Positions 6,372 through 14,210 of a stretch of 18,804 bases of DNA are shown in pieces (position 1 is the first letter of the stretch; every line of letters begins with the position of its first letter). Origin of the DNA: Nitrospirota bacterium (lineage in GTDB: Bacteria > Nitrospirota > Nitrospiria > Nitrospirales > UBA8639); assembly GCA_003233615.1 (NCBI GenBank), contig QIMB01000233.1, forward strand, positions 1 through 18,804, read 5' to 3'. Below the pieces are notes generated by a model that was not told where the DNA came from, did no database searches, and was given only the letters and a program-made list of their open reading frames with translations. Made by a program: the position numbers and the translations under genes.

Positions 6372-7094
6372 TTAACGTAACCCTTGCCCGCCGGTTCCTC
6401 CACCAAAGCCCCCAAAATTTCCACCAAAACCTCCCTGCCCCGTCCCCCAATATTCACCACGTTTCCAACGGGGAAACGGGTGTCGCTTCTCGGGACGCGT
6501 ATATCGCCACAGCGCATAAAACATCAGAAATATCGCTGTCAGATTCATCCAAAAACCCGCTTTTCGCTGTGGTCGACTCGGTGGAGTTGCAATTGACGAT
6601 TGGCCTGTTATCGAAGCCAGAGACAGAACTGAGCGATGCACATTGGCTGCGTAATCGCCCGAACGAAACATCGGTTGTAAGAATTTCAGAGACAACTCAT
6701 CCAGCGTGTCAGGAGTCACAACCGCTAACAGATTTTTTCCCACGACAACCACAGCCTGACGTTCTTGCACGGCGACTAACAGCAAAATTCCTCGTTCCTG
6801 TTGAGCGGTCCCAATCCGCCAGGCTTCATAGAGTTGTGACGCATAGTCCTGAGCATGGGGAAGTGGTTTGATGGTATCAAGTGTGACCACCAACATTTCA
6901 ATCCCGGTATTTATTTCCAGATCTTTGCAGACAGCACGAATTTGCGCATACCATTCATCACTCAATATATGGGCATAATCACTCACATAGCCTAAAGGGG
7001 TTGGAAGTTCGTGTTTTTGTGCAGACATCCCCCAAGATGACGAATACATCGCCAACACTATCCCTACCGTTATCCATGCAATCCTCATTTGCAT
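6372..7094 (-). CDS. TPM domain membrane protein (YgcG-like)
   Basis: The 240-residue protein starts with a signal peptide (hydrophobic residues about 5-18, possible cleavage near SSWGMSA). A TPM domain follows at about residues 33-160, with GYVSDYAHILSD, INTGIEMLVVTLDT, RIGTAQQERGILLLVAV and the strand QAVVVVGKNL. A transmembrane helix lies at about 181-197, then a basic stretch and a glycine-rich tail (GGFGGNFGGFGGG). This order (signal, periplasmic TPM, helix, Gly-rich end) is the usual layout of YgcG-like proteins. In other bacteria and plants TPM proteins are linked to membrane-protein maintenance or photosystem repair; the exact role here is unknown. Its start overlaps the end of the upstream nucleotidyltransferase-fold gene by ten bases, so translation is probably coupled. 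A second ATG two codons in is an alternative start. Confidence 0.75.
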   Translation of the reverse strand: MQMRIAWITVGIVLAMYSSSWGMSAQKHELPTPLGYVSDYAHILSDEWYAQIRAVCKDLEINTGIEMLVVTLDTIKPLPHAQDYASQLYEAWRIGTAQQERGILLLVAVQERQAVVVVGKNLLAVVTPDTLDELSLKFLQPMFRSGDYAANVHRSVLSLASITGQSSIATPPSRPQRKAGFWMNLTAIFLMFYALWRYTRPEKRHPFPRWKRGEYWGTGQGGFGGNFGGFGGGTGGQGLR

Positions 7095-7855
7095 AGCCTG
7101 CCCTCTCGTCGAATCTCTTGAACACGTTGGATAAATACCTCAAAATTATCGAGATACCGTTGATAGAGTTTCGTCCACTCGTACACACCAGGACTACTAA
7201 TTCCTCTTTTGAAAGACAGGATTTCCAAGAAAAGGGTCGGATCAAAACCTAGTGTATGGGGAAGCGCTTCAAGCATGTGTTGATCTTTTTCTCTTGATGT
7301 CTGCCCGACACAATATAACAAACCACGAATACTTGGCAGTACAGCCGTGATCGAAAGCAGCAATAAAGCTTGAACCGCTTCAACGCGTCCCTCTCCCTCA
7401 ATAAATCGTTGTCGTATGCGTAGAACATTGGCCATCAATTCTTGTTCACATTGCCAGCCTAATCGTGTGGTGTCGATCTGTGCCTCTCCAAATGGATCTC
7501 GTCCAGCCAACAGCACATGACTGTGAGTCATCTGTACAAACTCCAAAGGAAAGAGACTCTGAGATCTGACCAGGTCATCCTCCGTCATAAGTAACGGTGC
7601 GATAAATTTATGCTTGCCCCATTGTTGATGCAGTTTCCCTGCTCGTTGCAACAGGTCTACTGATAGCTTGTGAAGAACCAAGAGGATATTGATATTCGAG
7701 CGGCCAAGAATATAGTCCCCTCGCGCAACACTCCCAAAAAGAACAAGGCCACTGAGATCAGCAGACCATTGCTGGTTAATTTGTGTGACATATGTAGCGA
7801 GAAGATCTTGAATATCTTCAGGAACAGCTAAGGTAGAAGAAAGTTGAACAGACAT
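7085..7855 (-). CDS. Nucleotidyltransferase-fold protein with altered catalytic motif
   Basis: The protein has 256 residues. Near the N-terminus LVLFGSVARGDYILGRSNINILLVL (residues 37-61) is the hallmark of the minimal nucleotidyltransferase fold, where the pattern is normally GS-x(10-11)-D-x-D. The Gly41-Ser42 and ARGD parts are kept, but both metal-binding Asp positions are Asn (Asn54 and Asn56, each encoded by AAT). The rest is mostly helical with no clear second domain; the C-terminus is basic. No signal peptide is seen. The gene lies 15 bases after the FAD monooxygenase gene and overlaps the TPM gene by ten bases, so the three are one transcription unit. With both acids missing, normal nucleotidyl transfer is doubtful. 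It may have a binding or regulatory role. The family name rests on the motif alone. Confidence 0.65.
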   Translation of the reverse strand: MSVQLSSTLAVPEDIQDLLATYVTQINQQWSADLSGLVLFGSVARGDYILGRSNINILLVLHKLSVDLLQRAGKLHQQWGKHKFIAPLLMTEDDLVRSQSLFPLEFVQMTHSHVLLAGRDPFGEAQIDTTRLGWQCEQELMANVLRIRQRFIEGEGRVEAVQALLLLSITAVLPSIRGLLYCVGQTSREKDQHMLEALPHTLGFDPTLFLEILSFKRGISSPGVYEWTKLYQRYLDNFEVFIQRVQEIRREGRLCK

Positions 7856-7870
7856 AAGCAGATAGTACCT

Positions 7871-9145
7871 TTACACATGTTGATGCTGAACAGGAACGTG
7901 ATTCGCTTGGGGATCAGGTAAAAATCCAGCAGCTTGAAAACGATCAAGCCATCCAAATGGAGCGGTGGCTCGCAAACCAGCCGTGGCTGACAGGACCTGA
8001 TATTGCAGACGCCGATTGGCATCCATTGTTCGAAACACTCGATCGCGCAGCCTCACAAGAATGGGATTTCCTGTATTCCAAAAAAAGACCTCTTCATCCG
8101 CTAAGCGCTGCAACATCGTGACGTGTGATCGACGAGATCGTTCAAACGACTGAAGCGCTTTGGCTGACCAATCGTGTGACCGTTGGCAGTTTTCAAGGAT
8201 ATCGGCGAGTGTGATCGCATCCACCATCGCTTGCATTCTCCCTTGCGATGCATGAGGATTCATGCCATGTGCCGCATCACCGATGACCACAGCACGATCA
8301 ATAGCCCACGTTTTGGCGCGCACTCTTCCCGTGCCCATATACGCCGTTTGCGTCCACTGTTCAAACGAATCGAAGAGTCGCCTTCGATCAGGAGCAATAG
8401 TTGTCCATTGTTGTCGAAGAGCCGCGACACCCTGCGCCTTGAGCGCTGCAAGAGAATCTGATGACACCATGTACAAGACATAGACTTTCTTGCCGGGAGC
8501 TGGAAACAGACATAAAATCGTCCCCTTCCCCACATAGTAGTGCCCCTCCTCCAAGCCCTCCGTATCATCCAACGCGGCCACTAAATAACTGTCTTTATAC
8601 TGATGGACAGAAGCGGAAACCCCCATCGCCTTTCGAACATGTGAAAACGGGCCATCAGCGCCCACAACCACGTGAGCGCCAATTTGCACAGACGCGCCAT
8701 CAATCTCAGCTTGTACACCAATGATCTGCTTATCTTTCCACAGAAACGACTGAAACGCTGCATGGAAACGAACTGCGCCAGGATTCTCTTTTTGTAGGCA
8801 ATCAAGTATGGTGTGGTGAACCACGTTTGGCCACATGACTAAGGCTCGATTGAACGGCGATGGCAGCAGTTCATAATCAATGGTACAGAGGCGCTCCCCG
8901 CCACTTCTTAGAAAATGAAATAATCTTACTGGCTTCGACGCATCTGGCGGCAACGCGTCTAGCAACCCTAAATTGTCGAGTACGGCTTGGCCATTGGGTT
9001 GCAAAATTTCGCCCCGAAGCCCCTGTGGTGGACCAGAAGCCTGCTCCAAGATAAGATTGGCAATACCTTTCCTTGCTAAGGCAATACCAAGCACCGCGCC
9101 ACCACCACCTGCCCCCACAATGAGGACATCCGTTGTTACATCCAT
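7871..9145 (-). CDS. FAD-dependent monooxygenase (UbiH/PHBH type)
   Basis: This is a flavoprotein hydroxylase of the p-hydroxybenzoate hydroxylase group, about 424 residues from the ATG at 9145. A GTG at 9157 would add four residues (numbers here follow that longer form). The Rossmann motif GAGGGG is at 15-20 with Glu38 for the FAD ribose. The DG motif appears as VVVGADGPFSHVRKAMG (Asp168-Gly169) and the GD motif as VVIGDAAHGMNP (Gly293-Asp294). These three motifs define the family, which hydroxylates aromatic or polyprenyl substrates with NAD(P)H and oxygen. The substrate is not predictable. Neither start has a strong Shine-Dalgarno sequence; the ATG is preferred because the protein would begin just before the FAD motif. 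It lies 15 bases before the nucleotidyltransferase-fold gene and 90-100 bases after the 124-aa gene. Confidence 0.8.
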   Translation of the reverse strand: MDVTTDVLIVGAGGGGAVLGIALARKGIANLILEQASGPPQGLRGEILQPNGQAVLDNLGLLDALPPDASKPVRLFHFLRSGGERLCTIDYELLPSPFNRALVMWPNVVHHTILDCLQKENPGAVRFHAAFQSFLWKDKQIIGVQAEIDGASVQIGAHVVVGADGPFSHVRKAMGVSASVHQYKDSYLVAALDDTEGLEEGHYYVGKGTILCLFPAPGKKVYVLYMVSSDSLAALKAQGVAALRQQWTTIAPDRRRLFDSFEQWTQTAYMGTGRVRAKTWAIDRAVVIGDAAHGMNPHASQGRMQAMVDAITLADILENCQRSHDWSAKALQSFERSRRSHVTMLQRLADEEVFFWNTGNPILVRLRDRVFRTMDANRRLQYQVLSATAGLRATAPFGWLDRFQAAGFLPDPQANHVPVQHQHV

Positions 9146-9248
9146 TTTACACCACACAGCTTCAAGGGAAAATTACAGAATACCGTTATTGCAGAGGCAT
9201 ACGAAGAAACAAAGACAAGCCCAGGGTGTCACATACTGTCGCACAACA

Positions 9249-9623
9249 TTAATCAGAAAAAATCGCTTGGAAATGCTCATCGGCTTCTTGCCACGCTTGA
9301 GGATGGGTTGTGGACAGCCAGTCACGAAGGTACAGCTTTTGTTGTACGGATAACATACTTTTTATTTGGTGGGTACGTCCTTGAAGCGGTTGTAGAAACG
9401 CAACTTTTTTTACTGGATCTAACGTCGCAGTCCGAACATACATTGTGGTATACACTGATGGAGCCTGTTCATCACCATCACCTTGAAGCCAGACAGAGAT
9501 ATATTTATCCATCTGCAAGCCTGAGCTATCTAACGCCGGCTCAGTTTCATGAAACAACTCATTTTCTGTTTGCTCCAATGGAACCGCTTCTTCGGCTTGA
9601 AATACAAAATTTCGTTTCCACAT
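9249..9623 (-). CDS. Hypothetical protein, 124 residues
   Basis: I do not recognise this protein. The frame is open to a TTG at 9725, but an ATG at 9623 preceded by GAAGGG nine bases upstream is a better start. The protein is acidic in its first third (EEAVPLEQTENELFHETEP), then shows alternating strands (KYISVWLQGDGD, VYTTMYVRTATLD, KKVAFLQPLQGR) and ends with a helix that contains HPQAWQEADEHFQAIFSD. No signal peptide, membrane segment or metal-binding motif is visible. It is first in the minus-strand group leading into the FAD monooxygenase gene, about 90-100 bases ahead of it, and divergent from the lipoprotein gene. Reality as a gene is supported by the ribosome binding site, the gap-filling position and a normal amino-acid composition. 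Confidence 0.55.
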   Translation of the reverse strand: MWKRNFVFQAEEAVPLEQTENELFHETEPALDSSGLQMDKYISVWLQGDGDEQAPSVYTTMYVRTATLDPVKKVAFLQPLQGRTHQIKSMLSVQQKLYLRDWLSTTHPQAWQEADEHFQAIFSD

Positions 9624-9820
9624 CGAACAATACCCTTCATTGACAAAATATTTCAGAAAAATAGGCCAAGAGGATAGTGTCAAGGGATTTAGAGGAAAGT
9701 CAAGGCAGAGTCGGCTCTTTTCCAATAGCAGACATCGCTATATAAATTCATGATCCTTTTACGTTAGAATCCCTTCTGTCTCTCTCCTCACTGATCACTC
9801 ATGACATCCCCCTCCTACTT

Positions 9821-9840
9821 TGATACAAACATGCCAACAA
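9821..9840 (+). repeat. Imperfect direct repeat, copy 1 (upstream of the lipoprotein gene)
   Basis: TGATACAAACATGCCAACAA matches the sequence at 10552-10571, just after the lipoprotein gene, at 16 of 20 positions. It lies about 45 bases upstream of the GTG start. Confidence 0.25.
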
Positions 9841-9884
9841 CGTCTAGAGGTGTGTACACGACCTAATCTACGGAGGACCAATTT

Positions 9885-10544
9885 GTGAATTCACCATCCA
9901 CCAGCACAACATTTTTTTTGGCAATCGTTGGTTCCCTTCTTTTGACTGGTTGCCAGGGTAGCGGCACGACCCTCAACTTTGATCCCCGCGCCCTTACTGC
10001 CAATGCAACACACACAATCACTGCTTCTACTGATGACCTGACTATCCTCGTTGAACCGTTTCAAGACGCCCGACCTCAGCACACCAAGCTTGGACTGAGA
10101 ACACACTTGTGGGGAGGCGTCACACATTTTAATGCGTGGAATGGCAATATCAGCGAAGGCATGGCCAACATGGCCATCGACTATCTTCAACAACAGCACT
10201 GGCAGGCCTCCCGCGGTATGAAAGCCCAAGCGAATGAGAACAGCGTGAGCGACGTCATCCTCACGGGAACGATCCTCTCCTTACAGGCTAATGCCAAAAG
10301 CGGATTTGGGTTTACAGATATCACCGTTGATATGCGGGTCCGCTTTGAAGCAAAAAACACAAAGGATGGCAGCTCAGTCAGAATGGTACTCGGAGCGAAT
10401 GGCTCAGATTCTGTGGCCGCCTTTGCGCCAACAGATGTAGAGCGCCTGTTCAATCTTGTCGCCAAGGATTTGTACAAGCAACTATTTCGAGATCTCGTCG
10501 TGCAAGATAAAGCCTTTCACTTACAGTCTCAGTCTGGCTCATAG
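9885..10544 (+). CDS. YajG-like outer-membrane lipoprotein
   Basis: The 219-residue protein has a lipoprotein signal: a hydrophobic core at residues 10-20 followed by the lipobox Leu-Thr-Gly-Cys23. The +2 residue is Gln, which favours outer-membrane sorting by the Lol rule. After the lipid anchor comes a mixed alpha/beta domain with ILVEPFQDARPQHTKLGLRT, a helix ISEGMANMAIDYLQQQHW, a DVILTGTILSLQA strand and FTDITVDMRVRFEAKN, then a helix near the end. This layout resembles YajG-like lipoproteins and, more distantly, the PelC and ABC-transport-auxiliary lipoprotein fold. The function is not known. The GTG start is fixed by GGAGG (9872-9876) with an eight-base spacer. It is divergent from the 124-aa gene and about 220 bases ahead of the response-regulator gene. 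Confidence 0.7.
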   Translation: MNSPSTSTTFFLAIVGSLLLTGCQGSGTTLNFDPRALTANATHTITASTDDLTILVEPFQDARPQHTKLGLRTHLWGGVTHFNAWNGNISEGMANMAIDYLQQQHWQASRGMKAQANENSVSDVILTGTILSLQANAKSGFGFTDITVDMRVRFEAKNTKDGSSVRMVLGANGSDSVAAFAPTDVERLFNLVAKDLYKQLFRDLVVQDKAFHLQSQSGS

Positions 10545-10551
10545 CCTTTTA

Positions 10552-10571
10552 TGACACAAATATGCCAAAAT
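10552..10571 (+). repeat. Imperfect direct repeat, copy 2 (downstream of the lipoprotein gene)
   Basis: TGACACAAATATGCCAAAAT matches 9821-9840 at 16 of 20 positions, in the same orientation, eight bases after the lipoprotein stop codon. Confidence 0.25.
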
Positions 10572-10616
10572 TCACGGCAGATCCGTACCTCGCAACAATC
10601 GTTCTTTTCTTGTAAC

Positions 10617-10624
10617 AAGGAGGT
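10617..10624 (+). other. Consensus Shine-Dalgarno sequence without a gene
   Basis: AAGGAGGT is a full anti-16S match but is not followed by a usable frame. A TTG two bases downstream would encode only nine residues, and the next ATG (10655) is 30 bases away and encodes 27 residues. It may be a remnant, a short leader or chance. Confidence 0.25.
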
Positions 10625-10632
10625 GTTGCCCG

Positions 10633-10725
10633 AAAATCATTCTTTGTGTTTCTGAATGAGGGAACTTTTTCCCAACTTCTCCAGGATGTACATTCGTATT
10701 TCTCTCTTGAATGATTTTTTCTTTA
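10633..10725 (+). terminator. Inverted repeat with T-rich end in the lipoprotein/regulator gap
   Basis: AAAATCATTC (10633-10642) is the exact inverse complement of GAATGATTTT (10709-10718), which continues into TTCTTTATT. Between the arms a small hairpin GGGAA-CTTT-TTCCC is present (10660-10673). The T-rich flank suggests an intrinsic terminator of the lipoprotein transcript, but the arms are A/T rich and 66 bases apart, so the smaller hairpin may be the only real structure. Confidence 0.3.
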
Positions 10726-10768
10726 TTCTGTCTTCATGAGGTGCATTAACTGGAAAAAGGAGTTGTGA

Positions 10769-11770
10769 ATGAATCAAGTGTCCCCTGACTCTTCCGTCCC
10801 TCAAGCGAACATCTTAATCGTTGAGGACGAGCAAGGCCCACGAGAAGCCTTAAAAATTACCCTATCCCCCTATTACAACCTGTACACGGTCGATCGGGCT
10901 GAAGTCGCGCAGCAAATATTGTCGACACATCCGATTGATCTGGTCACCCTGGATTTAAAACTTCCTGACATTCCAGGAACGGATTTTCTTGCAAAAATCC
11001 GAGAAAATGGCCATGATGTTGATGTGGTGATCATTACTGGCTATGGCACCTTGCAATCAGCTATTGACGCTATTCGACATGGTGTCGCGGCCTATATCCT
11101 CAAGCCGTTCAATGTTTCAGACTTATTAGACATCATTAAAAAAACACTGGAACGGCGTAAACGACTGTCATCACTTCACGGAGCGCTCCATGCACTCGGA
11201 AAACTGTGGACTTCAGGAATTGATGTCCAAACCGCCATCACCAATATTAAAACCCTCTTAGAGGCGAAACATCCAGAATTGGTGCAACATGCCAGCCGCG
11301 TAAACTTTTACTCCTCTGTGCTCACGGAGCATCTTCAATTATCTCAAGAGGATCGGGAAGCGATCAACTTAGGAGCCTATTTGCACGATATTGGAAAAAT
11401 CGGCATCCATGACCGACTCATTGCCAGAGTCGATACGCCATCGGATCAAGATGAGGAACTCATGCAATGCCATCCAACCATCGGCGCCCAATTCATTCAC
11501 AGCATTCCCTTCCATCCTTCTGTCCAACAGATTATCCGCTCCCATCACGAAAAATTTGACGGATCAGGATTTCCCGACGGACTCGCTGGCGACCAGATCC
11601 CGTTTCCCGCCCGCATTGTCGGATTGGCAAATCTCTTTGACAACTATGTCACCGGTGATGGATCACACAACGCCATGCCCGTACCTGAAGCTCGAGAGAC
11701 AATTCGACAAGAAGCAGGAAAAAGCCTCGATCCCAAACTCGCAGACCTGTTTGCGACAGTCGTCTGGTAA
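10769..11770 (+). CDS. Response regulator with HD-GYP domain (probable cyclic-di-GMP phosphodiesterase)
   Basis: The 333-residue protein has a receiver domain at about 13-130: acidic pair Glu19/Asp20, phosphoacceptor Asp62 in TLDLKLPD, Thr90 and Lys112. A linker helix leads to an HD-GYP domain at about 155-333. Visible metal ligands are Glu170 and His174 (ELVQH), His206-Asp207 (LHDIGKIGI), His235 (HPTIG) and His259-His260 (HHEKFDGSGFPDGL, where GYP is GFP). The usual late Asp ligand in the ADxFDAL motif is Asn288 here (ANLFDNY). HD-GYP proteins hydrolyse cyclic-di-GMP, as in RpfG. The ATG has AAGGAG six bases upstream. The hybrid kinase gene follows 54 bases later and is the natural phosphate donor. 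The Asn change may lower or alter activity. Confidence 0.85.
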   Translation: MNQVSPDSSVPQANILIVEDEQGPREALKITLSPYYNLYTVDRAEVAQQILSTHPIDLVTLDLKLPDIPGTDFLAKIRENGHDVDVVIITGYGTLQSAIDAIRHGVAAYILKPFNVSDLLDIIKKTLERRKRLSSLHGALHALGKLWTSGIDVQTAITNIKTLLEAKHPELVQHASRVNFYSSVLTEHLQLSQEDREAINLGAYLHDIGKIGIHDRLIARVDTPSDQDEELMQCHPTIGAQFIHSIPFHPSVQQIIRSHHEKFDGSGFPDGLAGDQIPFPARIVGLANLFDNYVTGDGSHNAMPVPEARETIRQEAGKSLDPKLADLFATVVW

Positions 11771-11824
11771 AAGCGAGTAATCACGAACTCCCACACGGGC
11801 TGAGATCACATATGCAACCACATC

Positions 11825-14200
11825 ATGCATAAGCCAATACAACACATCGCTCAATTGGCCTCGTCTCCTACGACTGAAAAATGGGAACAAGCATTTGACG
11901 CGTTAACAGATCACGTCATGATCCTCGATCTGAAAGGGAACATTGTGTGGGCGAATCAAGCGATTCGTGATCACGTGGAATCGCACATGGGCCCAATCGT
12001 GGGGCAACATTACCGCCTCCCCTATTATGGGAAGGTGCATCCCACAATCCCTCCGCCTTGGGAAACAGTGCTCGCCGGAGCACTTTCGGCAATTGTTGAA
12101 ACAGCGTTTCCATTAATGCCCGGCTATTTTTTGGTGTCCTGCTATCCATTATTTGACGCTCATGGAACACAGTGGGGCGCCATTTCAGTGGTGAAAGACA
12201 TTACGGATCAAAAACGAATCGAAGAAGCATTACGAAAACTTTCTCAGAGCAATCACACACCTGGAAGCATGGCATTCTTACGATCCTTGGTTAAAGACTT
12301 ATGCCACGCTATCAATGTGCCCTATGCCGTTCTTGCTGACGTAAAAGATCCCACAGGTCTCCAGGCGCAGACGATCGCCATTTTGGCCAATGAATCCTAT
12401 GTGGAGAACATCGCCTGGGCACCGCCTTCTGCTTTCATTGATGATCTTGTACGAGTAGATGGATGCGCATGGCACACCATCTCTATGCCCCTCTTCCCTC
12501 CTACGTCAGTCCTCGCATCATGGCCGGTCACAAGCTACATGGGCATTGCGTTACGAAACCAAGCTGGGCAGATCATAGGCCTTCTTCTCGTTCTCAGCCC
12601 AGAACCAATTGTGAATACGCATGTGACTCAATCCATCGTGCAATTGTTTGCATCCAGGGCGGCAAACGAACTCCAACGAAAAATGGCAGAAGATGCATTA
12701 CGAGATAGTGAACAGCGGTATCGAGCTATCATGGAACATGCCTATGACGTCATCGTCGAAATCAATAATCACGGTATCTGTCAATATGTCAGTCCTAACT
12801 GCCTTGCGGTGTTGGGATATGCGTCGACAGACATGTTAGGAAAAAGCTTCTTTGACTTTATCCATCCTGAAGAACGACAGGCGCTGCTAGAATCATTTCA
12901 TACGCATATTGAATTATTACAGGAAATCGACATGATGTGCCGGTTACAAACAAAACATGATGAATGGCGTTGGTTTGAGAGCCATATTCATCCATTTCGC
13001 ACAAGTGTTGGATCGATCATGGGCGTGATTGTGACACGGGACATTACTGAACATAAACGGGTAGAAGAAGAACGTATCCGTGCCACCAAACTAGAATCGG
13101 TTGGATTACTTGCCGGGGGTATCGCACATGATTTCAATAATATTTTAACGTCAGTCTTTGCCAACATTGGATTAGCCAAAATGCTCACTGCCAAACACAC
13201 ATCCTCGAATACATCGGTCGTTGAACGATTGACGGCAGCTGAAAAAGCCTGCCTGCGAGCGCGGGATTTAACCAAACAGCTACTGACGTTTGCCAGGGGC
13301 GGAGCACCGGTCAAGAGTACAACGTCCATCGCCTCTATTATTCGTGACACCGTGGAATTTGCGTTGCGGGGATCCAGTGTTCGTTGTGGCCTACAGATTC
13401 CAGAAGATCTGTGGCCTGTCGTGGTTGATGAAGGCCAAATTAGTCAGGTCATACAGAATCTGGTCATCAATGCGGAGCAAGCCATGCCGGAAGGTGGAGT
13501 GATTGACGTCACGGTCGCGAATGAGTCGATCCCCTCCCTTTCCGATCTCCCACTCAAACCCGGAGACTATGTTCGAGTCTGCGTCACCGATCAAGGCATT
13601 GGGATTCCTCAGGACCATATCTCTAAAATTTTCGATCCCTACTTTACGACCAAACAAAAAGGCAGTGGACTAGGGCTCGCCACAACCTACTCGATTATCA
13701 CACGCCACGAGGGGCACATCACGGTCGCGTCGGCACTAGGGCAAGGGGCCTGCTTTACACTCTATCTCCCTGCCTCATACATGCAAGAACATACTCAAGA
13801 GGAAACGCCAGGTGATCTCATAAGTGGGAAAGGCCGAATTCTTGTCATGGACGATGAGGAAGAAATTCAAGAAGTATTGGGAGAAATGCTCCAACATCTT
13901 GGCTTCGATGTTGATTTTGCCAGTGAGGGAGAGATCGCGATGAAGAACTATGCTCAAGCGTTACACAATAACTCTCCATACGCCGCAGTCATTCTCGATC
14001 TTACGATTCCAGGAGGAATGGGTGGCAAGGAGACCCTTCGACAAATTAAAGACTTGCATCCCGAAGCCTCAGTGATTGTCTCAAGTGGGTATTCCAATGA
14101 TCCTGTCATGGCCCGCTTTCAACAATTTGGGTTTTCCGGCGTAATTGCTAAACCGTATAATCTCATAGATCTGTCCAAAGTCCTCAGTCAGATTCTCTAG
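11825..14200 (+). CDS. Hybrid histidine kinase (PAS-GAF-PAS-HisKA-HATPase-REC)
   Basis: The 791-residue sensor kinase has no membrane segment and is probably cytoplasmic. In order it shows a PAS domain (about 22-130, ending VVKDITDQKRIEEAL), a GAF-like domain (about 145-285), a second PAS domain (about 295-415, RYRAIMEHAYDVI to VTRDITEHKRVEEE), HisKA with His435 in GGIAHDFNN, an ATPase domain with N box NLVINAEQAMP (544-554), G1 box TDQGIGIP and G2 box KGSGLGLAT, and a C-terminal receiver with Asp676/Asp677, phosphoacceptor Asp725 and Lys776. All catalytic motifs look intact. The DFNN-type H box places it near the HPK4 group of kinases. The ATG is the first possible one in frame, but no clear Shine-Dalgarno sequence precedes it. 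Co-transcription with the HD-GYP regulator 54 bases upstream is likely. The signal sensed is unknown. Confidence 0.9.
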   Translation: MHKPIQHIAQLASSPTTEKWEQAFDALTDHVMILDLKGNIVWANQAIRDHVESHMGPIVGQHYRLPYYGKVHPTIPPPWETVLAGALSAIVETAFPLMPGYFLVSCYPLFDAHGTQWGAISVVKDITDQKRIEEALRKLSQSNHTPGSMAFLRSLVKDLCHAINVPYAVLADVKDPTGLQAQTIAILANESYVENIAWAPPSAFIDDLVRVDGCAWHTISMPLFPPTSVLASWPVTSYMGIALRNQAGQIIGLLLVLSPEPIVNTHVTQSIVQLFASRAANELQRKMAEDALRDSEQRYRAIMEHAYDVIVEINNHGICQYVSPNCLAVLGYASTDMLGKSFFDFIHPEERQALLESFHTHIELLQEIDMMCRLQTKHDEWRWFESHIHPFRTSVGSIMGVIVTRDITEHKRVEEERIRATKLESVGLLAGGIAHDFNNILTSVFANIGLAKMLTAKHTSSNTSVVERLTAAEKACLRARDLTKQLLTFARGGAPVKSTTSIASIIRDTVEFALRGSSVRCGLQIPEDLWPVVVDEGQISQVIQNLVINAEQAMPEGGVIDVTVANESIPSLSDLPLKPGDYVRVCVTDQGIGIPQDHISKIFDPYFTTKQKGSGLGLATTYSIITRHEGHITVASALGQGACFTLYLPASYMQEHTQEETPGDLISGKGRILVMDDEEEIQEVLGEMLQHLGFDVDFASEGEIAMKNYAQALHNNSPYAAVILDLTIPGGMGGKETLRQIKDLHPEASVIVSSGYSNDPVMARFQQFGFSGVIAKPYNLIDLSKVLSQIL

Positions 14201-14210
14201 GCTGTACACG

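Noticed and set aside
8183..8724. Plus-strand frames opposite the FAD monooxygenase gene
   Set aside because: They are antisense shadows of a gene with all three flavoprotein motifs.
9624..9725. TTG at 9725 as start of the 124-residue gene
   Set aside because: No ribosome binding site precedes it, while the ATG at 9623 has GAAGGG at good distance.
9885..10544. Calling the lipoprotein PelC
   Set aside because: PelC is usually inside the pel operon next to pelB; this gene is distant, on the other strand, longer, and matches the YajG-like pattern better.
10655..10738. A 27-codon frame after the orphan Shine-Dalgarno sequence
   Set aside because: The spacing of about 30 bases is too long, and the frame overlaps the inverted repeat and T-rich stretch.
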